DNA of 64,000 bases from Planobispora rosea (lineage in GTDB: Bacteria > Actinomycetota > Actinomycetes > Streptosporangiales > Streptosporangiaceae): contig NZ_BMQP01000006.1 of NCBI RefSeq assembly GCF_014648175.1, forward strand, positions 124,001-188,000, written 5' to 3'. The notes beneath the pieces are model-generated. The model did not search any database. It saw only the letters and a list, made by a program, of their open reading frames with translations, and was not told the DNA's origin. Positions 50,501 to 59,117 of the stretch are shown here, piece after piece (within the stretch, counting starts at the first letter, position 1; each line of letters begins with the position of its first letter). A program made the translations under genes and the position numbers.

Positions 50501-52480
50501 TCAGGTCAGCAGGCCCCGGCGCTCCAGCAGGGGCTCGATGCGCGGGTCGCGGCCCCGGAAGTCGCGGAAGGCATCCATCGCGTCCTTGGAGCCGCCGACC
50601 GACAGCAGGCGGGAGCGGAAGTGGTCGCCGTTCTCCCGCCTCAGGCCGCCGTTCTCCTTGAACCACTCCACGCTGTCGGCGTCCAGGACCTCGCTCCAGA
50701 TGTAGGAGTAGTAACCCGCGCTGTAGCCGCCCACGCCGTCGGAGAAGATGTGCGCGAAGTAGTTGGTCCGGTAGCGGGGCCGGACCAGCGGGAAGGCGAC
50801 CCCGGCCCGCTCCAGGGCCGCCGCCTCGAACGCCTCGGCGTCCTTCACGTCCTCGCCGGGGGCCAGCTTGTGCCAGGCCCAGTCCAGCAGCGTGGCGGCG
50901 AGGTACTCCAGCGTCGTGAAGCCCTGGTTGAACTTCTCGGCGGCCCGCATCTTCTCCAGCAGCTCGTCGGGGACCGGCTCGCCGGTCTCGTGGTGCCTGG
51001 CGAAGTTGGCCAGGACCGACGGCCAGGTCGCCCACATCTCGTTGACCTGCGAGGGGTACTCCACGAAGTCGCGCGGCACCTCGGTGCCGGAGACCCGGGG
51101 GAAGCGGACGTCGGAGAACAGGCCGTGCAGGGCGTGGCCGAACTCGTGGAAGGCGGTGCTGACCTCGTAGAAGGTGAGCAGGGTCGGGCCCTCGGCGGGC
51201 TTGGTGACGTTGAGGTTGTTCATCACCACGGGCAGCTCGCCGAACAGGTGCGACTGGTCGACCAGGTTGTTCATCCACGCGCCGCCGCGCTTGGTGGGCC
51301 GGGCGTAGGGGTCGAACAGGAACAGGCCCAGCGGTGCGCCGTCGGTGTCGAACACCTCGTAGACCCGCACGTCGGGGTGGTAGCCGATCAGGTCGGTCCG
51401 GTCGGCGAAGGTGATGCCGTACAGCTCGGTGGCGGCGTGGAAGATCCCGTCCTTCAGCACCCGGTCCAGCTCGAAGTAGGGGTGCAGCTCGGAGCTGTCG
51501 AAGTCGTAGCGGGCCTTGCGCACCTTCTCGGCGTAGAACGACCAGTCCCACGGCTCGATGGCGAAACCGGCCTGCTCGCTCAGCGCCTCGGCCTCCCTGC
51601 GGGCGTTGGCCATCGTCGGGCCGACGAGCTTGGCGAGCAGCTCCTCGACGGCCTCGGTGGTCTTGGCCGTCTGGTCGGCGACGGCGTAGGCGGCGTGGTT
51701 CGGGTAGCCGAGCAGGGCGGCGCGCTCGGCGCGGAGCGTCGCCATCCTCACCGCCAGCTCGAAGTTCTCCGGGGCCCGGCCCACCGAGAGCTCGTACAGC
51801 TTCCGGCGGGTCTCCCGGTCGGTCAGCTCGGCCAGGGCGGGCTGGTTGGTGAAGTTCAGCAGCGGCAGGACGTACTTGCCGTCCTTGTGGATCGCCTGGA
51901 GGGTGCTCTCGGCCAGGCCGTCCAGCTCCGTGCGGTCCTCGGTGACCAGGGCGGAGGCGGTGGAGGCCGTCAGCAGGTTCTGGGAGAAGGTCGTGGAGAG
52001 CGTGGACAGCTCCTCGTTGAGGGCCTTCAGCCGCTCCTGCTCCTCCTCCGACAGCTCGGCGCCGGCCCGGACGAAGTCCACCCGGTACTTCTCCAGCAGC
52101 CACGCCTCCTCCGGGTCCTCGGTGGTGACCTGCTTGATCCGCGCGTAGAGGGCGCGGTCCAGGTGGATGGCGTCGCGGTGCTTGGTCAGCTTCGGGGAGA
52201 TCTCGGTCTCGATCGCCCGGATCCCGTCGGTCGCGTCGGAGGAGGCGATGCTGAAGAAGACGATCGACGTCCGCTTCAGGATCTGGCCCGAACGTTCCAG
52301 GGCCTCGACGGTGTTGGCGAAGGTCGCGGGCTCGGGGTTGTTCGCGATCGCCGCCACCTCCTGCAGCTGGTCGGCCATGCCGCGCTCGAAGGCGGGCAGA
52401 TAGTGCTCCTCGCGGATCTGCGCGAAGGGCGGCAGCTGATAAGGCAGCGTGCTCGGGGCGAAGAAGGGGTTGTCGGCCAC
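50501..52480 (-). CDS. M3-family zinc oligopeptidase (Dcp/OpdA type)
   Basis: A 659-residue cytosolic metallopeptidase, likely a peptidyl-dipeptidase or oligopeptidase A that degrades short peptides. It starts MADNPFFAPSTLPYQLPPF and lacks a signal peptide. The zinc motif is HEFGH (about 449-453, in VSTAFHEFGHALHGLF), with the third ligand Glu expected in EYPSQVNEMW. Substrate-loop phrases are RPTKRGGAWMNNLV and FAHIFSDGVGGYSAGYYSYIWSEVLDADSVEWF, with the Gly-rich loop and Tyr pair characteristic of Dcp. Length matches the family. It is a single gene between two hairpins and the tRNA cluster. Confidence 0.94.
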   Translation of the reverse strand: MADNPFFAPSTLPYQLPPFAQIREEHYLPAFERGMADQLQEVAAIANNPEPATFANTVEALERSGQILKRTSIVFFSIASSDATDGIRAIETEISPKLTKHRDAIHLDRALYARIKQVTTEDPEEAWLLEKYRVDFVRAGAELSEEEQERLKALNEELSTLSTTFSQNLLTASTASALVTEDRTELDGLAESTLQAIHKDGKYVLPLLNFTNQPALAELTDRETRRKLYELSVGRAPENFELAVRMATLRAERAALLGYPNHAAYAVADQTAKTTEAVEELLAKLVGPTMANARREAEALSEQAGFAIEPWDWSFYAEKVRKARYDFDSSELHPYFELDRVLKDGIFHAATELYGITFADRTDLIGYHPDVRVYEVFDTDGAPLGLFLFDPYARPTKRGGAWMNNLVDQSHLFGELPVVMNNLNVTKPAEGPTLLTFYEVSTAFHEFGHALHGLFSDVRFPRVSGTEVPRDFVEYPSQVNEMWATWPSVLANFARHHETGEPVPDELLEKMRAAEKFNQGFTTLEYLAATLLDWAWHKLAPGEDVKDAEAFEAAALERAGVAFPLVRPRYRTNYFAHIFSDGVGGYSAGYYSYIWSEVLDADSVEWFKENGGLRRENGDHFRSRLLSVGGSKDAMDAFRDFRGRDPRIEPLLERRGLLT

Positions 52481-52616
52481 GGCGTGGGCTCCTCAGATAC
52501 GGATAGATCTCTCCAGCAGCGTTACATAAGGGGCGACCGATAGGCATCCCGGCACCACAGGGTTCGCTCCCAGCCGACCGGCGGCAACGCTCCCGGGCGG
52601 GCGGGAGGCAATCGTT

Positions 52617-52646
52617 TTGGCCTTGACCCTCAAGGTGGGCTATTCT
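52617..52646 (+). promoter_or_regulatory. Candidate promoter of the tRNA operon
   Basis: TTGGCC and TATTCT are 18 bp apart, about 43 bp before tRNA-Gln. A TTGACC alternative overlaps but with poor spacing. The 208-bp gap before the tRNAs has no gene. Confidence 0.4.
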
Positions 52647-52688
52647 TTCGGAGTCGCCAGGGAGGCCCGAGAGGGAAGCCCGAAGCGG

Positions 52689-52760
52689 TGGGGTATGGTG
52701 TAATTGGCAGCACGACTGATTCTGGTTCAGTTAGTCTAGGTTCGAGTCCTGGTACCCCAG
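52689..52760 (+). tRNA. tRNA-Gln (CUG)
   Basis: A complete cloverleaf: acceptor TGGGGTA / TACCCCA, T at position 8, anticodon stem ACTGA / TCAGT with loop TTCTGGT and anticodon CTG (52722-52724), T-arm GGTTCGAGTCC. The discriminator is G and CCA is not encoded. The first pair is U1-A72, the element by which bacterial GatCAB recognises Glu-tRNA(Gln). Confidence 0.95.
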
Positions 52761-52784
52761 CTGTGGCTCCCCCCGGAGCCGCTG

Positions 52785-52807
52785 CGGATTCGGCTCAGCC
52801 GAATCCG
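52785..52807. other. Perfect hairpin in the tRNA-Gln/tRNA-Glu spacer
   Basis: CGGATTCGGC and GCCGAATCCG form a 10-bp stem with a TCA loop. No T-run follows, so a processing role or a stabilised spacer is as likely as termination. Confidence 0.5.
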
Positions 52808-52834
52808 ATCACAGTATGTGATGACAGTGTGCAG

Positions 52835-52910
52835 GGTCCCGTCGTCTAGTGGCCTAGGACGCCGCCCTCTCAAGGCGGTAACGCCGGTTCGAATCCGGTC
52901 GGGACTACCA
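52835..52910 (+). tRNA. tRNA-Glu (CUC), copy 1
   Basis: Acceptor GGTCCCG / CGGGACT with a G1-U72 wobble, T at position 8, anticodon loop CTCTCAA between CCGCC and GGCGG, anticodon CTC at 52869-52871, T-arm CCGGTTCGAATCCGG. Discriminator A; a CCA is encoded at 52908-52910. Confidence 0.95.
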
Positions 52911-52931
52911 CTGTGACTGTCACACACGCAA

Positions 52932-53004
52932 GGCTCCGTCGTCTAGTGGCCTAGGACGCCGCCCTCTCAAGGCGGTAGCGCCGGTTCGAATCCGGTCGGG
53001 GCTA
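52932..53004 (+). tRNA. tRNA-Glu (CUC), copy 2
   Basis: Nearly identical to copy 1 from the D-arm to the T-arm, with anticodon CTC at 52966-52968. The acceptor differs (GGCTCCG / CGGGGCT), with G1-U72 and U4-G69 wobbles. CCA is not encoded (CCT follows). It begins 22 bp after copy 1, so the pair is a tandem duplication. Confidence 0.94.
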
Positions 53005-53011
53005 CCTTGTG

Positions 53012-53052
53012 GAACCCCCGGAAGCAGATGCTTCCGGGGGTTCTCTGTTTTT
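53012..53052 (+). terminator. Intrinsic terminator of the tRNA operon
   Basis: A perfect 14-bp stem GAACCCCCGGAAGC / GCTTCCGGGGGTTC with loop AGAT is followed by TCTGTTTTT. Confidence 0.95.
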
Positions 53053-53067
53053 CCGGAATACCCCTTG

Positions 53068-53114
53068 ATTGGATAGCGTTCCTATCTAACAATTGGAGAG
53101 TAAAGCTATCCAAT
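53068..53114. promoter_or_regulatory. Inverted repeats upstream of the thioredoxin-like gene
   Basis: ATTGGATAGC (53068-53077) and GCTATCCAAT (53105-53114) are perfectly complementary across 27 bp, and a third half-site CTATCTAA lies between them (53082-53089). The last half-site ends just before the ribosome site. They look like binding sites for a repressor not encoded here. Confidence 0.6.
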
Positions 53115-53125
53115 GGGAGGTCGAG

Positions 53126-54094
53126 ATGATCACTCTGCTGGCGGACGGTGGCGAGACCGGGATCGAGGGGCCGGTCGTGCCGCACGGCGCGACGATCCTC
53201 GGGTGGGAGCGCAAACCGCACGGCTGGTGCCGGGGTGAGGCGTGCGTGCCGTCGTACCGGGCCGCGGCGGCCGAGACCGCCGAGGGGGTGGACCTGGCCG
53301 CCTTCGCCGAACTGCTCGGCAGGCAGGTGGTGGCCGACCCGGAGGAAGGCGTGATCGCGGTCGGAGAGCCCGCTGGGCTCACGGAGTCGGGGGAGGCTCC
53401 GCGGTTCGAGGAGCTGGAGAGGCTGCGCGGCACCAAGGTCGCGCTGGTCTTCTGGGCCTCCTGGTGCGGCTGCCGATACGACCTGCCCGCCTGGGAGGAG
53501 CTCCACAGGGAGCTGGCCGGATACGGTTTCAGCGTGCTCAGCGTCTCCCTCGACCGCGATCCGCAGGACGCCCGCGAATGGCTGGACGGCGTCACCCACC
53601 CGACGGTGATCGACGCCGACGGAAGGATCGCCGAACTCTACAACGTGATCAATGTGCCCACCGTGGTCTGGGTCGACGAGGAGGGGCGCATCGCCCGCCC
53701 CCAGGACACCATGACCGCCACCGACACCTTCCGGTCGATGAACGGCCTGTCCTCCGAGCGGGCCGTCGCCGCCCTGCGCCGGTGGGTGATCGACGGTGAG
53801 GCCGGGACGGCCGCCCGGGAGCTGCGCGCCCCCACCGCCGACGAGCGCCGGGCCCGGCTGCACGCGCGGGTGGCGGCCTGGTTGCTCCGCGCGGGCCGTA
53901 CGGACGCCGCCGAGCGCCACCTGACGGCCGCCGCCGCGCTCGCCCCGCACGACCTGGCCATCCGCCGCGGCCTCATGCCGCTGCGGGGCGTCGACCCGTT
54001 CGGCGAGGAGTACTTCGCCCTCCGCGAGGAGCTCGAAGCCGCCGGAATCGCGATCTACCGGCCCCTGCCCGACTGGCAGGAGGACCCCTCGTGA
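53126..54094 (+). CDS. Thioredoxin-domain protein with CxC motif and helical C-terminus
   Basis: A 322-residue cytoplasmic protein. GGGAGG lies 5 nt before the ATG (MITLLADGGETG). Residues about 20-60 form a small domain with LGWERKPHGWCRGEACVPSY, a Cys pair motif that recurs in actinobacterial proteins of this type. The TlpA/AhpC-like fold (about 95-225) reads VALVFWASWCGCRYDLPAWEEL, then VLSVSLDRDPQDAREWLDG and NVINVPTVVWVDEEGRI with a cis-Pro. The active site is W-C114-G-C116, one residue shorter than the usual WCxxC. A TPR-like C-terminus (about 250-322) follows. It has no signal peptide, so a redox role inside the cell is likely. Its TGA overlaps the next start. Confidence 0.83.
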   Translation: MITLLADGGETGIEGPVVPHGATILGWERKPHGWCRGEACVPSYRAAAAETAEGVDLAAFAELLGRQVVADPEEGVIAVGEPAGLTESGEAPRFEELERLRGTKVALVFWASWCGCRYDLPAWEELHRELAGYGFSVLSVSLDRDPQDAREWLDGVTHPTVIDADGRIAELYNVINVPTVVWVDEEGRIARPQDTMTATDTFRSMNGLSSERAVAALRRWVIDGEAGTAARELRAPTADERRARLHARVAAWLLRAGRTDAAERHLTAAAALAPHDLAIRRGLMPLRGVDPFGEEYFALREELEAAGIAIYRPLPDWQEDPS

Positions 54095-54939
54095 CCCGCC
54101 TGGTCCGGCTGGCCCGGCTGGCCCAGCCGCTCCTGCTCTCCCTCGCGCCCGTGCTGGCCGTCCAGGGGCTCCGGGTACGGCGCACCACCCCCCGGCTCCC
54201 CGAGGCGTCGGGCCCCCGCCGCGGGACGACGGGCGGCGGGCCGGGCGCTCCGCTCCGGCTGGCGGTCCTGGGCGAGTCCACCGCCGCGGGAGTCGGCGTG
54301 GCGACCCACGAGGAGGGCCTGGCGGGGTGTCTCGCGCGGGCGGTGGCCGCGCGGACCGGCCGGCCCGTCCGGTGGCAGGTGGCGGCGCGCACGGGCGTCA
54401 ACACCCGTACCGCCACGGCCGAGCTGGTCCCGCTGCTGGAACCCGCCGACGCGGTGGTCGTCGCGCTCGGGGTCAACGAGCTCCTGGAGCTCAACCGGCT
54501 CGACCGGTTCGGCCGGGAGCTGCGCGCGCTGGTGGCGGCCGTCCGGGCACGGATGCCGGAGGATCCCGGCGCCGCGCGGGTGGACACCGCGGTGCCGGTC
54601 GCGGAGGACCTCGGCGCGCTGCGGGGAGCGGCGGGGCGGGAGGACTCCGGTGCGGCGCCGGGGGTGCCGATCCTGGTGACCGGCATGCCGCCGGTGGGGC
54701 GCTTCCCCGTGCTGCCGCAGCCGCTCCGGGCGGTCATGGGACTGCGGGCACGGGCGCTGGACCACGTCATGGCGGCCGTGGCCGCGAGCACGCTGGGCGT
54801 CACCCACGTCCGCGTGGAGGTGCCCGTCGAGGTGGCCGGGTTCTTCGCCGAGGACGGCTTCCACCCCTCGGCCGCGGGCTACGAGACCTGGGCCGAGGGG
54901 CTGGCCGGCACGCTGACCGGAGTCCTCACCGGGAGGTGA
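54091..54939 (+). CDS. SGNH/GDSL-family esterase-like hydrolase
   Basis: A 282-residue hydrolase. It starts at GTG (GTGA overlap with the previous stop). A hydrophobic N-terminus (about 9-26, QPLLLSLAPVLAVQGLRVRR) may be a signal anchor. The SGNH blocks are present: Ser in RLAVLGESTAAGVGV (block I, GES for GDS), Gly in VAARTGVNTRTATAE (block II), Asn in ALGVNELLELN (block III) and the Asp-His pair in EDGFHPSAAGYETWA (block V). An inserted loop (about 158-190) separates blocks III and V. Members cleave esters or acyl groups; the substrate is unknown. It is co-translated with the thioredoxin-like protein. Confidence 0.87.
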   Translation: MTRLVRLARLAQPLLLSLAPVLAVQGLRVRRTTPRLPEASGPRRGTTGGGPGAPLRLAVLGESTAAGVGVATHEEGLAGCLARAVAARTGRPVRWQVAARTGVNTRTATAELVPLLEPADAVVVALGVNELLELNRLDRFGRELRALVAAVRARMPEDPGAARVDTAVPVAEDLGALRGAAGREDSGAAPGVPILVTGMPPVGRFPVLPQPLRAVMGLRARALDHVMAAVAASTLGVTHVRVEVPVEVAGFFAEDGFHPSAAGYETWAEGLAGTLTGVLTGR

Positions 54940-54942
54940 CGG

Positions 54943-54985
54943 GGCGCCGGTACGGCGAGCCGCTGTGCGGAGCCGTCCCGGCGCC
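54943..54985. terminator. Hairpin between SGNH and unknown-protein genes
   Basis: GGCGCCGG-T-ACGGC pairs with GCCGT-C-CCGGCGCC (13 bp around one mismatch). Lies between convergent genes. No T-run. Confidence 0.5.
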
Positions 54986-54999
54986 GCGGTACGGCGGGG

Positions 55000-56739
55000 T
55001 CAGTTCTGGTGGGAACGGGCCTTGAACAGGGCCCGTTTGGCGGCCTTGCCGACCTGGCGGTCGGGATGGGCCTTGCCGATCGCCTCCAGGAGATCCTCCA
55101 GGTGCGGGTGGGGGATCTTCCAGAGCACGTCGAGCAGGCCGACCAGGTCCGACGCCGAGCCGATGTCGTCCAGGCTGCTGACGAACTCGGAGCGGCCGAG
55201 ACCGAAGGAGATGGTCAGCATGTCGAGGATCAGCCAGTGGGTGTCGGCCGGGGTGGGCGCCGGAGCGTCGTCGACGCCGAGCTGGGCCAGGTGCGTCGCC
55301 GCGTAGGGGCGCAGGGACGGCTCGTCGAGGGCGTCCTTCCAGGCGGGCACCGCCACCTCGCCGAGTGAGCCGACCACGCTGGCGGCCTGCACCCTGACCA
55401 GGGCGTCCGCCTCGTCCTCCGCGGCGGCCCGCAGGAGCTCGTGCGCGGCCCGGTCGGGATCGCGCAGCTCCATCCAGGCGGCGAACTCGGCGTCCGCCTC
55501 CTCCTCCGGCAGCTCGGCGCTGAAGGAGAGCAGGTCCAGGGCGGTCATCGCGTCGATGGCCGGGCGGGCGTCGAGCTCGATGTCCTCGTCGTCCACGAGG
55601 TGGACCACGCCCTCCATGCCCAGCGGCGTCAGCCGCACCTGCTCGTGCTCGACCTCGGCCATGCCGTACCCGGACAGCCACTCGAGCACCGGGTTGAGCG
55701 GGTCGCCGTACCGGTCGGTGGCGGCGGACCAGGCCTCGGCGCCCAGATCGTCGTATTCGGCGGCGGCCTCGGCCAGCTCGGTGCGGAGCCCGGCCAGGGA
55801 GGTCGAGCCGCTGGCGAGCAGGACCCGGACCAGCAGAGCCCGGGTCAGCCCGGACAGCGCGATCGTGGCCTCCTCGTCGTCCAGCTCGGGGTCGCCGTAG
55901 TCGATCGAGTGCAGGCCGGACAGCCAGGCGTCCAGCACGTCCTCGTCGTCGTCGAAGGGCCAGGCGCCGGTGTCGGCGTCGGCGCTGACGGTGTCCTCGC
56001 CCTCCGGCTGGAGGAAGTCGAGGTCGATCGCGAGGTTCCAGATGTTCCAGAGCGCGGGGACGGAGTCGGCCAGCGGCTTGCCGTCGGTCTCGGGGACGGG
56101 GAGGCCGAGCACGCCCAGGGCCTCGGTGATCTCGGCGTCGGTGAGGAGGGTCTCCTCGCCGACCCGGCGCTCGGAGCCGACCCAGAGGGCCAGGTCGCGG
56201 GCCTTGCCGATGAGCGGGGCCCGGCGGGCGGCCTCGGCCAGCTCGGCGTCCGGGCGGAGCCGGATCGTGGGCAGGGCGGCGAGCTCGTCGGCGAACGGCT
56301 CGAAGTCGCCCAGGCCCTCGGACTCCTCCTCGCCGTCGTATCCGTCCTCGTCGTCCTCGGTGATGAGGTCCTCCATCGCGTCGACGACGTCGTCCTCGAT
56401 CCGGTCGAGCTCGGTGAGCAGCTCCCGGAGCGGTGCCGAGCCCTTGGCCAGCCTGCCGGTGTCCGACAGGTAGGTCAGGTAGGCGCGGACGGACGGCACC
56501 AGGCCGTCGGCCGCCGCCTCGGGATCCTCCACGACCTGGGGCATCCGGTCGAGCAGTACCGTGTGCAGGTCGGCCGTCCGCCAGCGGCCGACGTCGTCGG
56601 AGGCGGCCAGCCGGTGCCACAGGGCGACGGAGCCCACCAGGTTGGAGTCGCTGCCGGGCGCGTGCTCGCGGGCCCAGAGGATGAATGCTTGGAGCAGGGG
56701 ACGCAGTTCAGCGGCGGCTGCCTCGATGCGATCTGTCAC
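55000..56739 (-). CDS. Large acidic cytoplasmic protein of unknown function
   Basis: A 579-residue protein I cannot assign. It starts at GTG (TDRIEAAAAELRPLLQ). It is strongly acidic, with a Glu/Asp-dense block at about 112-150 (DRIEDDVVDAMEDLITEDDED). The pattern is almost all helical: ALWVGSERRVGEETLLTDAEITEALG (about 186-212), ALWNIWNLAIDLDFLQPEGED, and a C-terminal region (about 440-579) with HEAT-like helical pairs (AAEDEADALVRVQAASVVGSLGEVAVPAWKDAL, ATHLAQLGVDDAP, LLDVLWKIPHPHLEDLLEAIGKAHPDRQVGKAAKRALFKA). There is no membrane segment or catalytic motif. The length suggests a scaffold. No operon partner is visible. Confidence 0.7.
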   Translation of the reverse strand: MTDRIEAAAAELRPLLQAFILWAREHAPGSDSNLVGSVALWHRLAASDDVGRWRTADLHTVLLDRMPQVVEDPEAAADGLVPSVRAYLTYLSDTGRLAKGSAPLRELLTELDRIEDDVVDAMEDLITEDDEDGYDGEEESEGLGDFEPFADELAALPTIRLRPDAELAEAARRAPLIGKARDLALWVGSERRVGEETLLTDAEITEALGVLGLPVPETDGKPLADSVPALWNIWNLAIDLDFLQPEGEDTVSADADTGAWPFDDDEDVLDAWLSGLHSIDYGDPELDDEEATIALSGLTRALLVRVLLASGSTSLAGLRTELAEAAAEYDDLGAEAWSAATDRYGDPLNPVLEWLSGYGMAEVEHEQVRLTPLGMEGVVHLVDDEDIELDARPAIDAMTALDLLSFSAELPEEEADAEFAAWMELRDPDRAAHELLRAAAEDEADALVRVQAASVVGSLGEVAVPAWKDALDEPSLRPYAATHLAQLGVDDAPAPTPADTHWLILDMLTISFGLGRSEFVSSLDDIGSASDLVGLLDVLWKIPHPHLEDLLEAIGKAHPDRQVGKAAKRALFKARSHQN

Positions 56740-56821
56740 CTGCCCAGCCTAGGGGCCCGCAGAGGTGCTCGCCTCCCCATATCGGGTGCTGATCGTGTGC
56801 CGCCACTCCTTTCCCGTCCCG

Positions 56822-56854
56822 CATCCGCCGTGCATCCGCCGTGCATCCGCCGTG
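56822..56854. repeat. Three exact 11-bp tandem repeats downstream of ndgR
   Basis: CATCCGCCGTG occurs three times in direct succession, with a degenerate fourth copy after it. It lies in the 172-bp gap after ndgR, which has no gene. Confidence 0.8.
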
Positions 56855-56911
56855 CGTCCGTCCCGCATCCGGTGCGCCCGCGCGGGCACGCGGGTCCGTT
56901 GCGCCCGCCGT

Positions 56912-57628
56912 TCAGCTGGAGCGCCGCATCGACTCGGTGATGCGTTCGGCGGCGGCGACCACGGGGGCGGCGTGCAGGCGGCCGGGGGTGCGGGTGAGCC
57001 GCTCGATCGGCCCGGACACCGAGACGGCGGCGATCACCTTGCCGCCGGCCCCCCTGATCGGAGCCGAGACGCTGGCCACACCCTGCTCCCGCTCGCCGAC
57101 GCTGTGCGCCCAGCCCCTGCGCCGGACGCTCGAGAGCGTGGCGGCGGTGAACTTGGCCCCGCGCAGGCCGCGGTGGAGGCGGTCCGGCTCCTCCCAGGCC
57201 AGCAGGATCTGCGCCGCGGAACCGGCGAACATCGGCAGGGCCGTACCGACCGGCACGGTGTCGCGCAGCCCGCTGGCCCGCTCGGCGGCGGCCACGCACA
57301 CGCGCTCGTCGCCCTGGCGGCGGTAGAGCTGCGCGCTCTCCCCGGTCAGGTCCCGCAGCTGCGCCAGGATCGGCGAGGCGACGGCCAGCAGGCGGTCCTC
57401 CCCGGCGGCGGTGGACAACTCCGACAACCGCGGGCCCAGCACGAACCGGCCCTGTGTGTCGCGGGAGACGATGCGGTGGTGCTCCAGCGCGACCGCGAGC
57501 CGGTGGGCCGTGGGCCGGGCCAGGCCGGTCGCCTGGACGAGCTGCGCCAGGGAAGCCGGGCCGGCCTCAAGAGCGTTGAGCACGAGAACGGCCTTGTCGA
57601 GTACGCCGACTCCGCTAGAGTTGTCCAT
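56912..57628 (-). CDS. ndgR: IclR-family regulator NdgR (leucine biosynthesis regulator)
   Basis: A 238-residue regulator. It starts [20 protein letters not shown]. The winged helix (about 8-65) includes [47 protein letters not shown], nearly identical to Streptomyces NdgR as I remember that sequence. The effector domain (about 75-235) has [34 protein letters not shown] and [29 protein letters not shown]. In Streptomyces NdgR/AreB sits divergent to leuCD and regulates it in response to amino acids. The same order here supports the name. The 98-bp gap to leuC should hold its site. The alternative start 36 nt upstream is less conserved. Confidence 0.92.
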   Translation of the reverse strand: MDNSSGVGVLDKAVLVLNALEAGPASLAQLVQATGLARPTAHRLAVALEHHRIVSRDTQGRFVLGPRLSELSTAAGEDRLLAVASPILAQLRDLTGESAQLYRRQGDERVCVAAAERASGLRDTVPVGTALPMFAGSAAQILLAWEEPDRLHRGLRGAKFTAATLSSVRRRGWAHSVGEREQGVASVSAPIRGAGGKVIAAVSVSGPIERLTRTPGRLHAAPVVAAAERITESMRRSS

Positions 57629-57726
57629 ACACCGATACTGCCGTCTCGACATATGAGAAAGCAAGTCGGGCCCGGGGCGGTGCGACGAGGCACCGCGGAC
57701 GGATAGAGGATCGCGTAGGAGGCGAC

Positions 57727-59115
57727 ATGGGCCGCACGCTGGCGGAGAAGGTCTGGGAGCAGCACGTCGTGCGACGTGCGGAGGGAGAGCCCGACCTGCT
57801 CTACATCGACCTTCACCTCGTCCACGAGGTGACCAGCCCGCAGGCGTTCGACGGCCTGCGCATGGCGGGGCGGGGTGTGCGGCGTCCGGACCTCACCATC
57901 GCCACCGAGGACCACAACGTCCCGACCGTGCTCGGCCCGATCACCGACCCGGTGTCGAAGACCCAGGTCGAGACGCTCCGCAAGAACTGCGCGGAGTTCG
58001 GCGTCCGGCTGCACCCCATGGGTGACGCCGGTCAGGGCGTCGTGCACATCATCGGGCCGCAGTTCGGCCTGACGCAGCCCGGCATGACCATCGTGTGCGG
58101 AGACTCCCACACCTCCACTCACGGCGCCTTCGGCGCCATCGCGTTCGGCATCGGCACCTCCGAGGTGGAGCACGTGCTGGCCACTCAGACGCTGCCCGCC
58201 TACCGGCCCAAGACCATGGCCATCGAGGTCTCCGGGGAGCTGCCGGTCGGCGTCACCGCCAAGGACCTGATCCTGGCGATCATCGCCAAGATCGGCACCG
58301 GCGGCGGCCAGGGCTACATCGTCGAGTACCGCGGCGAGGCCATCCGCAAGCTCTCCATGGAGGGCCGGATGACCGTCTGCAACATGTCCATCGAGGCGGG
58401 CGCGCGGGCGGGCCTGATCGCCCCGGACGAGACGACGTTCGCCTACCTCAAGGGCCGTCCGCACGCCCCGGCCGGCGAGCGGTGGGACGCCGCGGTCGCG
58501 TACTGGAAGTCGCTGGCGACGGACGAGGACGCCGTCTTCGACACCGTCGTGGAGATCGACGCCTCGACGCTGACCCCGTTCGTCACCTGGGGGACCAACC
58601 CGGGCCAGGGCGCCCCCCTGGGCGGCGCGGTGCCGGCTCCCGAGGAGACCGGGGACCCGGCCGCCGCCCGCCGCGCGCTGGAGTACATGGACCTGACCCC
58701 GGGCACCCCGCTCCGCGAGATCCAGGTGGACACGGTCTTCGTCGGCTCCTGCACCAACGGCCGCCTGGAGGACCTGCGGGCCGCCGCCGAGGTGCTGCGC
58801 GGCCGCCGGGTCGTGACCCGCACGCTGATCGTCCCCGGTTCGATGCTGGTCAAGCTCCAGGCCGAGCAGGAGGGCCTGCACGAGGTGTTCAAGGCCGCGG
58901 GCGCCGAATGGCGCGAGGCGGGCTGCTCGATGTGCCTGGGGATGAACCCCGACACCCTCGCCCCCGGCGAGCGCAGCGCCTCGACCTCCAACCGCAACTT
59001 CGAGGGGCGGCAGGGCAAGGGCGGGCGCACTCACCTGGTGTCGCCCGCCGTGGCCGCCGCCACCGCCGTCACCGGCAAGCTGACCGCCCCCGCCGACCTG
59101 GCCCAGGAGATCTGA
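57727..59115 (+). CDS. leuC: 3-isopropylmalate dehydratase, large subunit
   Basis: With LeuD isomerises 2-isopropylmalate to 3-isopropylmalate through a 4Fe-4S cluster. The 462-residue protein has GGAGG 4 nt before the ATG. Cluster ligands are Cys342 (GSCTNGR), Cys400 and Cys403 (AGCSMCLG). Other motifs are [54 protein letters not shown] and [30 protein letters not shown]. Regulation is probably by the divergent NdgR. Its stop is 2 nt from the leuD start. Confidence 0.97.
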   Translation: MGRTLAEKVWEQHVVRRAEGEPDLLYIDLHLVHEVTSPQAFDGLRMAGRGVRRPDLTIATEDHNVPTVLGPITDPVSKTQVETLRKNCAEFGVRLHPMGDAGQGVVHIIGPQFGLTQPGMTIVCGDSHTSTHGAFGAIAFGIGTSEVEHVLATQTLPAYRPKTMAIEVSGELPVGVTAKDLILAIIAKIGTGGGQGYIVEYRGEAIRKLSMEGRMTVCNMSIEAGARAGLIAPDETTFAYLKGRPHAPAGERWDAAVAYWKSLATDEDAVFDTVVEIDASTLTPFVTWGTNPGQGAPLGGAVPAPEETGDPAAARRALEYMDLTPGTPLREIQVDTVFVGSCTNGRLEDLRAAAEVLRGRRVVTRTLIVPGSMLVKLQAEQEGLHEVFKAAGAEWREAGCSMCLGMNPDTLAPGERSASTSNRNFEGRQGKGGRTHLVSPAVAAATAVTGKLTAPADLAQEI

Positions 59116-59117
59116 TC

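Noticed and set aside
52860-53004. Possible CRISPR-like direct repeat
   Set aside because: The two repeats are tRNA-Glu genes with cloverleaf pairing. There are only two and no cas genes.
57629-57726. TCTC-N7-GAGA element as the NdgR operator
   Set aside because: The symmetry is only 4 bp on each side, too weak to call, although NdgR must bind somewhere in this gap.
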